A stretch of DNA of 14,248 nucleotides from Pavlovales sp. CCMP2436 (GCA_026770615.1 MU631694.1:75459-89706), one strand, 5' to 3'; positions 6,441 through 13,456 are shown, counted from the stretch's first letter. Notes: generated by a model from the letters alone, not told the origin. Program-made: numbers and translations.

Positions 6441-7062
6441 ATGGTCGATGCCTCGCACGCGGAGGGGGCAGCGCGCGAGTCCCACCCAGGCCGACGTGTT
6501 CCTGGCGCGCAGCCGGAGCCGGTCGAGTACCCTGATAGGCACCCGCTGCAGCGCTGGATGGTCACGGCGCATGTCGAGAAGCAGATGACGGGCAAAGCAG
6601 TCGGCTGGGCGCGCGAGCTGCCCAAAATGTTCATGGCGCCGACCAAAGACGCCGCGCTCGTGAAGCGCGCCGAGTACTTCGATGCGTACCTGCACACGCC
6701 GCAGCGGGCGCCGGCGACGGCAAAGCGGCTGGCTGCGGAGGGCGCGGCGTCGGCACAGCACTCGGCGGTTTGTCATCTCGCCCGACTCGCTCCAGCAGAT
6801 CTGCGCGTAGATGCCGACGTCGGACGACGAGTGGGAGGTGGAGAAGGTGCTGCAGTACCGCACATACTACCGCCAGGAGCAGTGGCTTATCAAGTGGAAG
6901 GACTACGGCGAGGATCGCAACACGTGGGAGCTTCTCGCTCACCTGAGCGACGACGTGCAGGTCGACGCCCAGCGCGTGAAGGAGTTCTGCATTGCCGAGA
7001 AGGCACGGAAGGCAGCTCGCGTGAGTCAGGGCGCGTCAGGGCTGAGACACGCGTGCGCATGA
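6441..7062 (+). CDS. Chromodomain protein, probable two or more exons
   Basis: Exon 1 (6441-6767) starts at ATG 6441 and encodes 109 residues, including a helical part (HPLQRWMVTAHVEKQMTGKA). The frame stays open upstream of 6441, so the start is not certain. A 43-nt intron (6768-6810, GTTTGT...GCGTAG, phase 0) joins it in frame to MPTSDDEWEVEKVL. Residues 116 to about 155 of the product form a chromodomain: EWEVEKVLQYR, an aromatic/Gln turn, QWLIKWKDYG, then NTWE. Chromodomains bind methylated histone tails and also occur at the C-terminus of chromovirus integrases. A perfect GTGAGT donor at 7021 suggests exon 2 ends at 7020 and the gene once continued; read on, the frame stops at TAG 7060-7062. 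The chromodomain is well supported, the gene model only moderately. No integrase or polymerase motif is visible, so a host gene or gene fragment is likelier than a retrotransposon. Confidence 0.6.
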
Positions 7063-7377
7063 CGGTGACGTCAACGGTGTAAGCCAAATTGAGTTGAAGT
7101 AGGCACCGAATTTCAAATTTTCGCTTCGCTGGGGGAGGTGCCTCCCCCAGACCCCCCCTCTGCAAGTGACTGCCAGCAGACCCCCCTTTAGCGTGGGGTC
7201 AGCCTGGTCTAGGTCGTGCGCCGAAGTGTGCTCGATGTTACGGGTAAGATTGTTACTTAGGGCCTGCTCAATGAGTGCTAGTGCTGTTGTCATGTGGAGA
7301 TTTCGGTGGTAGGCGTGAGAGCTCTCGTTTATTTTCCGTGTCATGTTTATATTAGTAAGTTAGCTGCGTCCAGGTCT
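7063..7377. other. Intergenic region with GC hairpin
   Basis: About 315 bp with no coding frame I believe. It lies between the convergent chromodomain gene and methyltransferase gene, so both 3' UTRs should be here. It contains the hairpin at 7129-7150 and two C-rich tracts (about 7150-7157 and 7182-7187). Confidence 0.5.
7129..7150. repeat. Perfect 10-bp-arm GC hairpin
   Basis: CTGGGGGAGG, a TG spacer, then CCTCCCCCAG: a perfect inverted repeat just beyond the end of the chromodomain gene, preceded by TTTCAAATTTTCGCTTCG. It may be a transcript-end structure or the tip of a small mobile element. Confidence 0.85.
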
Positions 7378-8866
7378 TTATCGGACAGGAGGCGGCCCGA
7401 ATCGGCCGACGATCACATGACGCAAGTGATACTCAGAAAATGCGCAGAGCTCGGCGCCGTCCGTCGCGCCCAACTCGAGGAGCTCGCAGTGGCCACCCGC
7501 CTCGCACGCGGCCGCCACCCGATCCTGCTCAACGAGGAGCTTGGCGCGGCCGCTGCGCGCCCAGATCTGCGCGTCCGCCGCGGAGGACGCGTCAGCGCAG
7601 GATGCCAGGATCGCAAAGGCGCCCTCCACGCCCGCTGCCGCGCCCACGCCGGGGTGCGACGCCTCGAGCGCCTCGTGTAGCCAGCACAAGCGCGGTTTGC
7701 GTTGCAGCTTGCCCACGCAGCTGGAAATGAAATATTTACAATACAATAACAATAACAACAACAACAACAATAAAATGAGATAAAAAATACGTTGATAACA
7801 TCACAACAGTAACGATAGAACGGCAGGTTCACTTGCAAAAGTGGCGTCACTATGAACCGACGACGATGAGAGGACTCGAGCGAAAAGAAAAGAAAAGAAA
7901 AAAGAAAGAAAAAGAAAAAGAAAGAAAAAGAAAAGCACCAGGGCGAGACCACAAATGGCACGCCGCGCCGCGCCGCGAGCTCGAGCGCCGCATCGGAGGC
8001 GCCGCCGCAGGCGTGGAGCGATATCACGGCCTCGCAAGGCCCGTCGTATTCTTGAATGAGACAGACCCATCCACTCACTAGTCCTGGGTGGGTGGCACTA
8101 GGTTGAGGGGCGGAAGCGGCGACTCGCTGCTCGAGCAGCTCGATAGATCGCACCTTTATGTCCACGCCGACGAATCGCGCACAGGCCGCGCTGAGTATCG
8201 CGAGCGGCAGCAAGAGATTGCCGGTCCCACAGCCTGCGTCGATGAGCGTGAGCGTCCCGACCTCCTGTGCCGGGTTGCCAGGCGCAGGGGTGAACGCGGC
8301 GGGAAGCAGCTCGCGCAAAAGATGAGCAAATGCCTCGACCGTCGCACGTTTGCGCTCACCCCTGAGTGTGCCCACCTGCATCCGACGCGCGCCTAAAGAG
8401 CGGCACGGGTCGTGCGCAGCCGGCACGCGATCCCAGTCAATCCGAGGAAATCTGCCCATCGCTACGGCCGCCGAAGCCGCAGCGTCGCCCCCCGCCAGCT
8501 CCACTGCCGAGAGCAGAGCGTCGATCGCCTGGAGCTCGCGTGCGCGCCTGTTCAGCTGGTGCTGCCGCAGGCGCGCGGCCACGAGGCGAGGCGCGCCCGG
8601 TCTTGCGGCAGGTGCGGCGGGTGCGGCCTGGGCGGAGCCGTCGGACGGAAGGAGGTGGGTGCGAGATCGCTCCGCGCGAGGTCGCTACGCACCCACTGCT
8701 CGACCCAGGCGGGCGAACGCGCCCACGGAAGATCCCGCAGCCGGAGGAGGCGGCCTCCGGCTGCGCTCGCGCTATCCCCTGCGCAGCCGCACCACAGGAG
8801 GAGGGCTAGCAGCCTTCCACTGGCTCTTGCATGTTCTTCTCCTCTCTTTTCCGTTCTTGCCGCCAT
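7378..8866 (-). CDS. SAM-dependent methyltransferase (Methyltransf_32-like), three exons
   Basis: Exon 1 is 8866-8693 (ATG 8866). Intron 1, 8692-8628, is 65 nt (GTGCGT...GCCCAG, phase 0). Exon 2 is 8627-7939. Intron 2, 7938-7721, is 218 nt (GTGCTT...TTTCCAG). Exon 3, 7720-7378, ends in TAA. The product is 401 residues. Motif I of the class I methyltransferase fold is LIDAGCGTGN (about 186-195), followed by the acidic strand end FVGVDIK. Later come SLHACGGASD (about 261-270) and FVVSPCCVGK (about 283-292). His-Ala-Cys-Gly plus Pro-Cys-Cys motifs are typical of the GSTCD/Methyltransf_32 group. Intron 2 splits the Pro-Cys-Cys motif, and only correct splicing restores it, which strongly supports the junction. 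The N-terminus has a hydrophobic stretch (GRLLALLLWCGCAG) that may be a signal or anchor. Intron 2 is built from microsatellites and a dispersed repeat. The substrate is unknown. Confidence 0.8.
7739..7934. repeat. Microsatellites and repeat A inside methyltransferase intron 2
   Basis: On the plus strand this holds an (AAC)n-type tract at 7739-7771, a dispersed repeat-A copy at about 7822-7882, and an (AAAAG)n-type tract at 7883-7934. The last gives the polypyrimidine run right after the splice donor on the gene strand. All of it lies within the 218-nt intron. Confidence 0.85.
7822..7882 (+). repeat. Dispersed repeat A, intronic copy
   Basis: GGCAGGTTCACTTGCAAAAG and the following TGGCGTCACTATGAACCGAC, then GACGATGAGAGGACTCGAGC, align with 12552-12613 with a handful of changes. 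A shorter piece is at 1069-1102. Confidence 0.85.
8735..8862 (+). repeat. Repeat B: segment overlapping methyltransferase exon 1
   Basis: CTCCGGCTGCGCTCGCGCT, CCGCACCACAGGAGG, CCACTGGCTCTTGCATGTTC and TTCTCCTCT recur in order at 12714-12895 with moderate divergence and one extra segment of about 65 bp there. On the gene strand this covers codons 2-44 of exon 1. Confidence 0.8.
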
Positions 8867-9028
8867 TGTGCGGTGTACTCAGTACAGTAGCCCTATGCAG
8901 CATAGCCCATACCCCCAAAGGACACTAGTACACAGACAACTCCTGCCAAACGAATACGCTTGACTCGCAATCAACCTCCGAATAACGAAGACTCACTCCC
9001 AGGTGCAGACCCGACCATACCCTTCATG

Positions 9029-9054
9029 CGAAAATTGGTGGCTACCAATTTTCG
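9029..9054. repeat. Perfect palindrome with 11-bp arms
   Basis: CGAAAATTGGT, a GGCT spacer, then ACCAATTTTCG. It sits in the middle of the divergent upstream region and could be an operator-like site or a short foldback. Confidence 0.85.
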
Positions 9055-9147
9055 GTAGACCAACCCCCAATTTCATGTGCTATGTACAGTTGCCCGCACT
9101 CAGGGGGGGGGGGTAAACTGCTGTTTTAGCTCTTGATTGTTGGTGGT

Positions 9148-9169
9148 AACTCAACGATGTAATTTTTTT
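9148..9169 (+). repeat. Short dispersed repeat shared with 12485
   Basis: AACTCAACGATGTAATTTTT and two further T (22 bases) is identical at 12485-12506. The flanks differ on both sides except for a preceding GGY. Confidence 0.8.
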
Positions 9170-9297
9170 TGCGGCGGAATTTAAATTTGGTGGGCCGTTA
9201 GTTAGTGAATGAATTTTCGCGCGTTTTTGCTCATTGAACGCACTCCACACAATCGCAAGGCGTACGGCCGGCCGGCCGCATATCCATCGTGCCAGTC

Positions 9298-10332
9298 ATG
9301 AAGCACCGGGTGCGCTCCACCGGCGCGCGTGCCTCCGTGGGCAGTTCGAACGTCCGCGCGCTCGCGGGCTGGCTCCAGATCGGCAACGGCGAGTTCAACC
9401 ACCGCACGGACCTGGCTGAGTTGGGCTACCTCGTGACGAACTGCGACATCGAATTAAAACCAGAGAATGTGGTGACGCTCTCCCGCGCCAACCGTGCAGC
9501 GCAGGGAGGCGGCAACGTCTGCTTCGGCGCAGGGGAGACGCCCGCCCTCGACATCCCGCAGGGCCGGCGCAGCGCTAGCACCGACTACAACGCGAAGGCG
9601 ACCTCGCGCGCCGCCGCCACCACTCTCAAGCGCCTCTGGGAGCCTCTCGGCGCTGCGATTGGTCACGACGAGCTCTTCAATGGGCAGTTGCGCATCAACG
9701 GGTCTGACCTCGTGCCGCACCTTGACCAGCGCGCATCACTGGCGCGCCTGCTGTGGAAGCTCGGGCTCTTCATTCTACACTGCAGAAGCATGGCGGGCCG
9801 GAGCACGGGCGCCAACGTGACGATCGTCACCTCCGAGGGTAGCCTCGCTGCGCCCCTCTGCCTCACGCGCGGCGCGACGTGCTACGTGGACGCGGCTAAC
9901 ATTGGGCCCTGCACGATCAGCCTGCCGATCGGGCCGGACGGTGAGACGATCCGCGTGCAGTGCGTGCACTGTGCGCTCTGCTGCCCGACGGACGCCCGCG
10001 AGGCGCTGCAGGCGCTCGAGGGCGCGGCCTTGTCCTCGCCGCTGCCGGCCGTGCGCGTGTGCATGGCCCGAGGTGCTCGCGTGGCGGCGCGGAATGGCGG
10101 CGACGCGTCGATGCCATGGGCACTGCCAGGCGTGCCCCCCTCGGACGGCGTGCCTGGCAGCGCGGCTGGTGAGCTTAACGTCACATTCAGAGTCGACTCC
10201 AACCAAGGTGTGCTCGAGACCGCCCTCGACATTTCGCGCCGCTTCGCCGAGTGCAGCGAACAGCGCAAGGTGCAGGGGCTCGCGGCACGTAAGTCCGCAG
10301 ATCCGAGCGAGTGGCAGGGCTGGAAGGTCTAG
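9298..10332 (+). CDS. Unrecognised 344-residue protein
   Basis: The first ATG after an upstream in-frame stop (TGA 9235-9237) is at 9298. Third codon positions are strongly G/C, and 1 kb of uninterrupted frame supports a real gene. I recognise no domain. Visible features are a basic start (MKHRVRSTGARASVGSS), a likely alpha-helical middle (LARLLWKLGLFILHCRSMAG), a beta-rich part with GANVTIVTSEGSLAAPLCL, a Cys cluster CVHCALCC near residue 220 that could bind metal, and a C-terminal GELNVTFRVDS segment. There is no signal peptide or clear membrane helix. The frame ends at TAG 10330-10332. The same frame continues with coding-like codon use for 100 more codons to a second TAG at 10633-10635, so the full protein may once have been, or may be by readthrough or unseen splicing, about 445 residues. 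Confidence 0.7.
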   Translation: MKHRVRSTGARASVGSSNVRALAGWLQIGNGEFNHRTDLAELGYLVTNCDIELKPENVVTLSRANRAAQGGGNVCFGAGETPALDIPQGRRSASTDYNAKATSRAAATTLKRLWEPLGAAIGHDELFNGQLRINGSDLVPHLDQRASLARLLWKLGLFILHCRSMAGRSTGANVTIVTSEGSLAAPLCLTRGATCYVDAANIGPCTISLPIGPDGETIRVQCVHCALCCPTDAREALQALEGAALSSPLPAVRVCMARGARVAARNGGDASMPWALPGVPPSDGVPGSAAGELNVTFRVDSNQGVLETALDISRRFAECSEQRKVQGLAARKSADPSEWQGWKV

Positions 10333-10635
10333 GTGCAGACCCGAGAGAGCGCGCTCGACGAGCTCGAGAGGACAAGCCGCAAGCGCTGCAGCAGAGGCCT
10401 GATGGTGAAAGTCAGCGTCTCTCGCGCGACCTCAAGCTTCGAGTGCCCCGACCTCCCGCTAGTTCCTCGGGCAACACCAGACGAGCTCCTAGCTGCACGC
10501 AAGGCCGCTAACAAGCGCTATCGTGACGAGCCGGAGGGCAAGCCAGAGCGCCTAGCTGCGCGTGAAGCGACGCGACGCGCGAATAACCTGCGCAAATACG
10601 GGCCGCACGGAGCGACTAAGCAACACATGGAGTAG
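10333..10635 (+). CDS. In-frame continuation of the unrecognised gene beyond one TAG
   Basis: The 100 codons directly after the TAG at 10330 stay in frame and keep the codon bias of the upstream gene. There is no suitable ATG at the beginning; the first Met is about residue 24. The first part is acidic/basic (TRESALDELERTSRKR). The second is a highly charged, probably helical tail (ARKAANKRYRDEPEGK then RLAAREATRRANNLRKYG) that could bind nucleic acid. It is best read as the C-terminal domain of the 9298 gene separated by a nonsense mutation, a readthrough stop or a sequence error. Confidence 0.5.
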   Translation: MQTRESALDELERTSRKRCSRGLMVKVSVSRATSSFECPDLPLVPRATPDELLAARKAANKRYRDEPEGKPERLAAREATRRANNLRKYGPHGATKQHME

Positions 10636-10880
10636 GCGGTCCGCTTGCTTTCGAGCATGACTGAGTGTTTCAAGCATGACTTTTTGTTCAGCACTATGAT
10701 CAGCCTGCCCAAGTGACATGCGAACAGGCTGGATTAATTCGAGCATGACTGCGAACTGACAATTATTTAATGTATATGTATATATTTAATTCTTTAAATT
10801 TGAACAATTGTAAAAATCTGCTTTAATTACTATTATATTGAATAAGACCCGTTTATATATACGTATACACACATATATAT
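10636..10880. other. AT-rich 3' flank
   Basis: About 245 bp without a gene. GAGCATGACT or CAAGCATGACT occurs three times (10654, 10671, 10740). CAGCCTG and CAGGCTG form a small inverted pair at 10703 and 10727. From 10760 the sequence is AT-rich and ends in a TATATA tract, the landing site of the element that follows. Confidence 0.5.
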
Positions 10881-10906
10881 AGCGGCTCAGCATGGTTCAA
10901 CAGGTG
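10881..10906 (+). repeat. Left 26-bp TIR
   Basis: It starts directly after a TATATAT tract and is identical to the complement of 12196-12221. Confidence 0.9.
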
Positions 10907-10910
10907 TTCA

Positions 10911-10985
10911 CCAATTTTTTGTCTGCCCGAGGAATGCCCTACCCCGGGCATCACCGTCGGGCTCCGTCGGGCTCATTGCCCCAGA
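10911..10985 (+). repeat. Dispersed repeat C
   Basis: CCAATTTTTTGTCTGCCCGAG, CCTCGGG/CCCGGGC and CATCACCGTCGGGCTCC align with 12638-12695 (CCGATTTTTTGTCTGCCTGAG...). It is also self-complementary: GCCCGAGG/CCCCGGGC and TGCCCGAG/GTCGGGC can pair. It may form a stem in RNA. Confidence 0.75.
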
Positions 10986-11611
10986 TGCGGGCTATCACCC
11001 CACTTCACGCCCGGGGTAGCAGTTAATAATTAATATACAGCTTATTTAATAAAATAATAATAAAATAGGGTTTGTAAAATAGTACGACTGCTGATCGCTT
11101 TGCCTCCAGCGGGGGCTGCTCGCTCCGCTGCCCATTCCAGTGGGCTGTTGGTGAAGCTATACATTATTCGTAATTAGCTTACTCTTGAAGCCATATCTCA
11201 TATCATTTAAGATTAACCGCTGGGATCACCAATGGACTCGCTTGCTCGCGCACTGTCGGGCGGCCCCGCGTTGCGCAGCGACTCCAGCGCTTTGTTTTCG
11301 GCTTCCTCGTCATCCACCACTTCTACCAGCTCCCCACTTCGGCGTAGCGCGTAGGAGCCTGCGTCGGAGCGCTTAGATCAGCCTGGCTTGAACTTGAAAC
11401 GTACCGCCAGCCCGAACCCCTTTACATTAATATATATTTAACATTAAGTAGATAAAATCAGCGATTGCGTTCTTATCACATGAGCTCTAACTTACAAACC
11501 AGAGACTCCTACGCGACCGGCGGACCATCGTCGCGTTGCCAGTGAACGTCATCTCAAGGCCCAGCGGCACGGTTGGTCGCCATCATTTGACCACACTTAA
11601 AGGTCCCTTGA
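10986..11611. other. Element interior without a recognised gene
   Basis: About 625 bp inside the TIR element. A 63-codon frame at 11185-11376 is Arg/Ala-rich and I do not believe it. AT-rich tracts at 11025-11060 and 11430-11460 flank GC-rich pieces. I looked here for an Asp-Gly-Asn-Cys coding motif of an OTU protease and saw none. Confidence 0.45.
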
Positions 11612-11695
11612 AGTATTTTCTCAACACTTCGGTCCGGTGGAGACCTGTCAGGGGACGAACGTATTTCTAGATATCTACACAGTCTAGGTGACCCT

Positions 11696-12103
11696 ATGGG
11701 CAACTACCTAGACCACACGCAAATGAGTTACATTTGGCCTATCAAAGCGCAAGCGAAGTATGGTCCGCCATACTTCGGGCCAAACCAGGCAGCATGGATG
11801 AACGATAACATGCTCCACAGCATCGCTACATGCATTGGCAGGGATGTGGTGCTGATCAAGAGATTGGAGCAGGAGCTAGTACATAAGTTCATCGTGATCT
11901 ACCGCGCTGAGCCACTGGGGGACCTCCCACCATTCAGCGCAAACGGAAACGTGTGGACAGCCCGGCCTGGAGCTATGGAAAAGTCAATCTTACCTGAGCT
12001 TATCTTAGAGTTGCGCAACGGAGGAAGGAAGATTTGTGTAATCTCCATCGATCGAAGGAAGACACACTTTGAAGCAGCAATTGACAATCTGAACCAAGTA
12101 TAA
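11696..12103 (+). CDS. OTU-protease-like C-terminal fragment
   Basis: The ORF of 135 residues is open upstream to 11612 without an ATG. Two blocks fit the second half of an OTU cysteine protease: AWMNDNMLHSIATCIGRDVV (about 33-52), like the conserved Trp...Leu...Ile-Ala segment, and ICVISIDRRKTHFEAAI (about 113-129), where His-124 would be the catalytic His. The nucleophile block (Asp-Gly-Asn-Cys) that should precede is not present in this frame or clearly elsewhere in the element, so enzymatic activity is unlikely as it stands. Codon use is more A/T-rich than in the host-like genes of this window, which fits transposon cargo. OTU domains are known companions of large eukaryotic mobile elements and viruses. 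The assignment rests on motif spacing and is tentative. Confidence 0.45.
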   Translation: MGNYLDHTQMSYIWPIKAQAKYGPPYFGPNQAAWMNDNMLHSIATCIGRDVVLIKRLEQELVHKFIVIYRAEPLGDLPPFSANGNVWTARPGAMEKSILPELILELRNGGRKICVISIDRRKTHFEAAIDNLNQV

Positions 12104-12165
12104 TATGCAACCCTTTGGTGTGAGTGCTGGTGCATGAGAGTTTGGGTCGATCGCTCGACTTCAGC

Positions 12166-12221
12166 CTGACGTCGACCAAGCCAGTGACTGAACATCACCT
12201 GTTGAACCATGCTGAGCCGCT
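12166..12221 (-). repeat. Right end of the TIR element; 56 bp shared with 13615
   Basis: Read inward from 12221, the 26-bp TIR is followed by RTGTTCASTCACTGRCTTGG and TCGACGTCAG, which also follow the TIR copy at 13615-13670. This subterminal match shows that 13615 is a related right-type end, in opposite orientation. Confidence 0.85.
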
Positions 12222-12551
12222 AATATATATATGCAAGAAATTAATACTGACGAAACCAAACCGGAGAGAGAGCGGAGAGGGGGACTCAGGGAGGGGGGTG
12301 AAGTGAGAGTGAGGGTGTGGATGTGGTGGTGATGGGAACGGTGGCAGCGGCAGCCTCAGCAGCTCGAGAGAAGGAGACGGCAAGCTGTAATGGGACGAAT
12401 GTGGGAGGCTGGGACGAAGACGACAGCGGCACATGGATGGCGGCGGCGGCGGCGACAATGTAGCAAGGACATCGGCGTGTTGGCAACTCAACGATGTAAT
12501 TTTTTTCAATGGTGGTCGAGCAGCTCAGGCGCAGCCGAAGACCTGCTGGAA
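12222..12551. other. Purine-rich and (GGC)n intergenic stretch
   Basis: The part at 12260-12330 is almost pure purine (GAGAGAG, GGGAGGG) and a (GGC)n tract lies at 12438-12453. The shared 22-mer at 12485-12506 is the only identifiable repeat. No gene is seen. Confidence 0.55.
12485..12506 (+). repeat. Short dispersed repeat shared with 9148
   Basis: Exact 22-base match to 9148-9169; see that entry. Confidence 0.8.
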
Positions 12552-12700
12552 CGGCGGATTCACTTGCGAAAGTGACGTCGTTATCAACCGACGACGATGA
12601 GAGGACTCGAGCGGAATAAATTATATACCCTGTATCGCCGATTTTTTGTCTGCCTGAGGTGTGCCCAACCTCGGGTATCACCGTCGGGCTCCATGCCCCA
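12552..12700 (+). repeat. Repeat A followed by repeat C
   Basis: 12552-12626 matches the intronic copy at 7822-7882 and the fragment at 1069-1102. 12638-12695 matches 10911-10985. The two repeats lie side by side only here, so this may be closest to the original composite unit. Confidence 0.8.
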
Positions 12701-12713
12701 GGCCAACCCAGGT

Positions 12714-12895
12714 GGCCTCCAGCTGCGCTCGCGCTCTCCCCGGCGCACCCGCACCACAGGAGGGTGCATCAAGCACGAGCGCATTCGGATTTGCGCCGCG
12801 TTGCTTTGCCAGCCGTGTATGTCATGTCGGCTTGCCTCAGCCCTCCACTGGCTCTTGCGTGTTCTTCTCATCTCCGCCCCGTCCAGTCCGCCTCG
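12714..12895 (-). pseudogene. Decayed fragment resembling methyltransferase exon 1
   Basis: On the minus strand this region follows exon 1 of the methyltransferase (8862-8735): GAGAAGAACAYGCAAGAGCC, then CAGTGGARGGCTG, then CTCCTGTGGTGCGG, GAGCGCGAGCGCAGC and GGAGGCC. About 65 extra bases sit after the ARGGCTG block, no ATG exists at the equivalent of 8866, and the similarity ends before the intron 1 donor. Repeat A, which lies in intron 2 of the gene, is found downstream on the same strand, in the same relative order. It is either a broken partial copy of the gene or a sign that exon 1 was recruited from a repeat. Confidence 0.55.
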
Positions 12896-13041
12896 CCACC
12901 GTCGTCGAGACCGCCGCCCAGACCGTACCAGATGTTGAAGATTGCCGCCCTCGTTATTAAAACGAGACGGCTGGGCGAGCTGCGCATTAGCGCACGTCAT
13001 TCTTATTATATACCTATAACTAACTTCATAACTAATATTTG

Positions 13042-13234
13042 AAAATTCTGATATTCGGGCTCATCGTCTCCGGCTCGCCCGCCTCGGGCAAGGGCACACA
13101 GTGTGAGCGCATCGTCGCCGAGTTTGGCATGGTGCACCTCTCCACCGGCGATTTGCTGCGGGACGCAGTCGCTGCGGGCTCGGAGCTGGGCAAGGCCGCG
13201 AAGGGGGCGATAGAGGGATGCAAGCTCGTGAGCG
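13042..13234 (+). pseudogene. Orphan adenylate kinase exon (N-terminal part)
   Basis: The frame encodes an unmistakable adenylate kinase start: the P-loop GSPASGKGTQC, then CERIVAEFGMVHLSTGDLLR (the helix and AMP-binding STGDLLR motif), AAGSELGKAAK and GCKLVS, the place where the family usually continues Pro-Asp-Glu. A good splice donor (G|GTGAGC) follows at 13234/13235. Upstream there is no ATG and no AG acceptor between the in-frame TAA at 13033 and the first conserved strand (ILIFGLIVSG), and the upstream DNA is AT-rich. A possible acceptor (CCTCTTCACAG, about 13345-13355) is not followed by adenylate kinase sequence. The enzyme interconverts ATP, ADP and AMP, but this single exon cannot make it. 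It lies among mobile-element pieces, so capture or partial duplication is likely. Confidence 0.7.
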
Positions 13235-13420
13235 GTGAGCCCTAGCCCCAAACCTAGTCCTAGCCCTAGAGCCTTGTCAAAAGTCGTGGAATTTGCCAAG
13301 GCCTCAACCCCACCGACACCTTCACCTATTCCTCCCGCCCGTCCCTCTTCACAGAGGGATATTCAGCGGTGAGGACGGTATCCGTGTGATATGCATGGCT
13401 AATACTTTTTATTTTATTTT

Positions 13421-13456
13421 TACCTGACTTCCGTTCTGAACGCTTTTTACGATGAA
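13421..13456 (+). repeat. Repeat D, copy 1
   Basis: TACCTGACTTCCGTTCTGAA then CGCTTT...GATGAA. Related copies lie at 13531 and 13831. Confidence 0.8.

Larger units (their letters stand above)
8867..9297. promoter_or_regulatory. Shared 431-bp upstream region of two divergent genes
   Basis: The methyltransferase ATG (8866, minus) and the next ATG (9298, plus) diverge from here, so both promoters should lie in this stretch. It contains an 11-bp-arm palindrome (9029-9054), a run of 11 G (9103-9113), and a 22-bp repeat (9148-9169) shared with 12485-12506. No TATA box is assigned. Confidence 0.45.
10881..12221. mobile_element. DNA element with 26-bp TIRs carrying an OTU-like ORF (1,341 bp)
   Basis: The first 26 bases (10881-10906, AGCGGCTCAGCATGGTTCAA then CAGGTG) are exactly complementary to 12196-12221, and similarity resumes in TTCA just inside. 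Both ends abut TATATA tracts, so insertion was into TA-rich DNA; a TA or longer AT duplication cannot be told apart from the tract. The inside holds repeat C (10911-10985), an AT-rich stretch, and one ORF (11696-12103). No transposase is apparent, so the element is non-autonomous or decayed. The TIRs recur at 5946 and 13615, which shows a multi-copy family. Confidence 0.75.

Noticed and set aside
6801..6813. TAG before the chromodomain as a nonsense mutation
   Set aside because: The TAG is exactly the end of a plausible 43-nt GT-AG intron that joins two coding frames in phase 0; splicing explains it better.
7413..7938. Methyltransferase as an unspliced 389-residue protein
   Set aside because: The frame would run through Phe/Ser and Cys/Tyr-rich microsatellite translation and then a shifted frame; it also starts at GTG. 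Splicing gives the family motif and a normal C-terminus.
13039..13245. Adenylate kinase fragment as a complete 68-residue gene starting at TTG
   Set aside because: TTG is not a credible start in a nuclear gene, and the family needs about 190-240 residues; it is one exon or a fragment.
13235..13262. CCTAG-rich run after the kinase exon as a telomeric or structural repeat
   Set aside because: Units are irregular and few; it is more likely intron low-complexity sequence.
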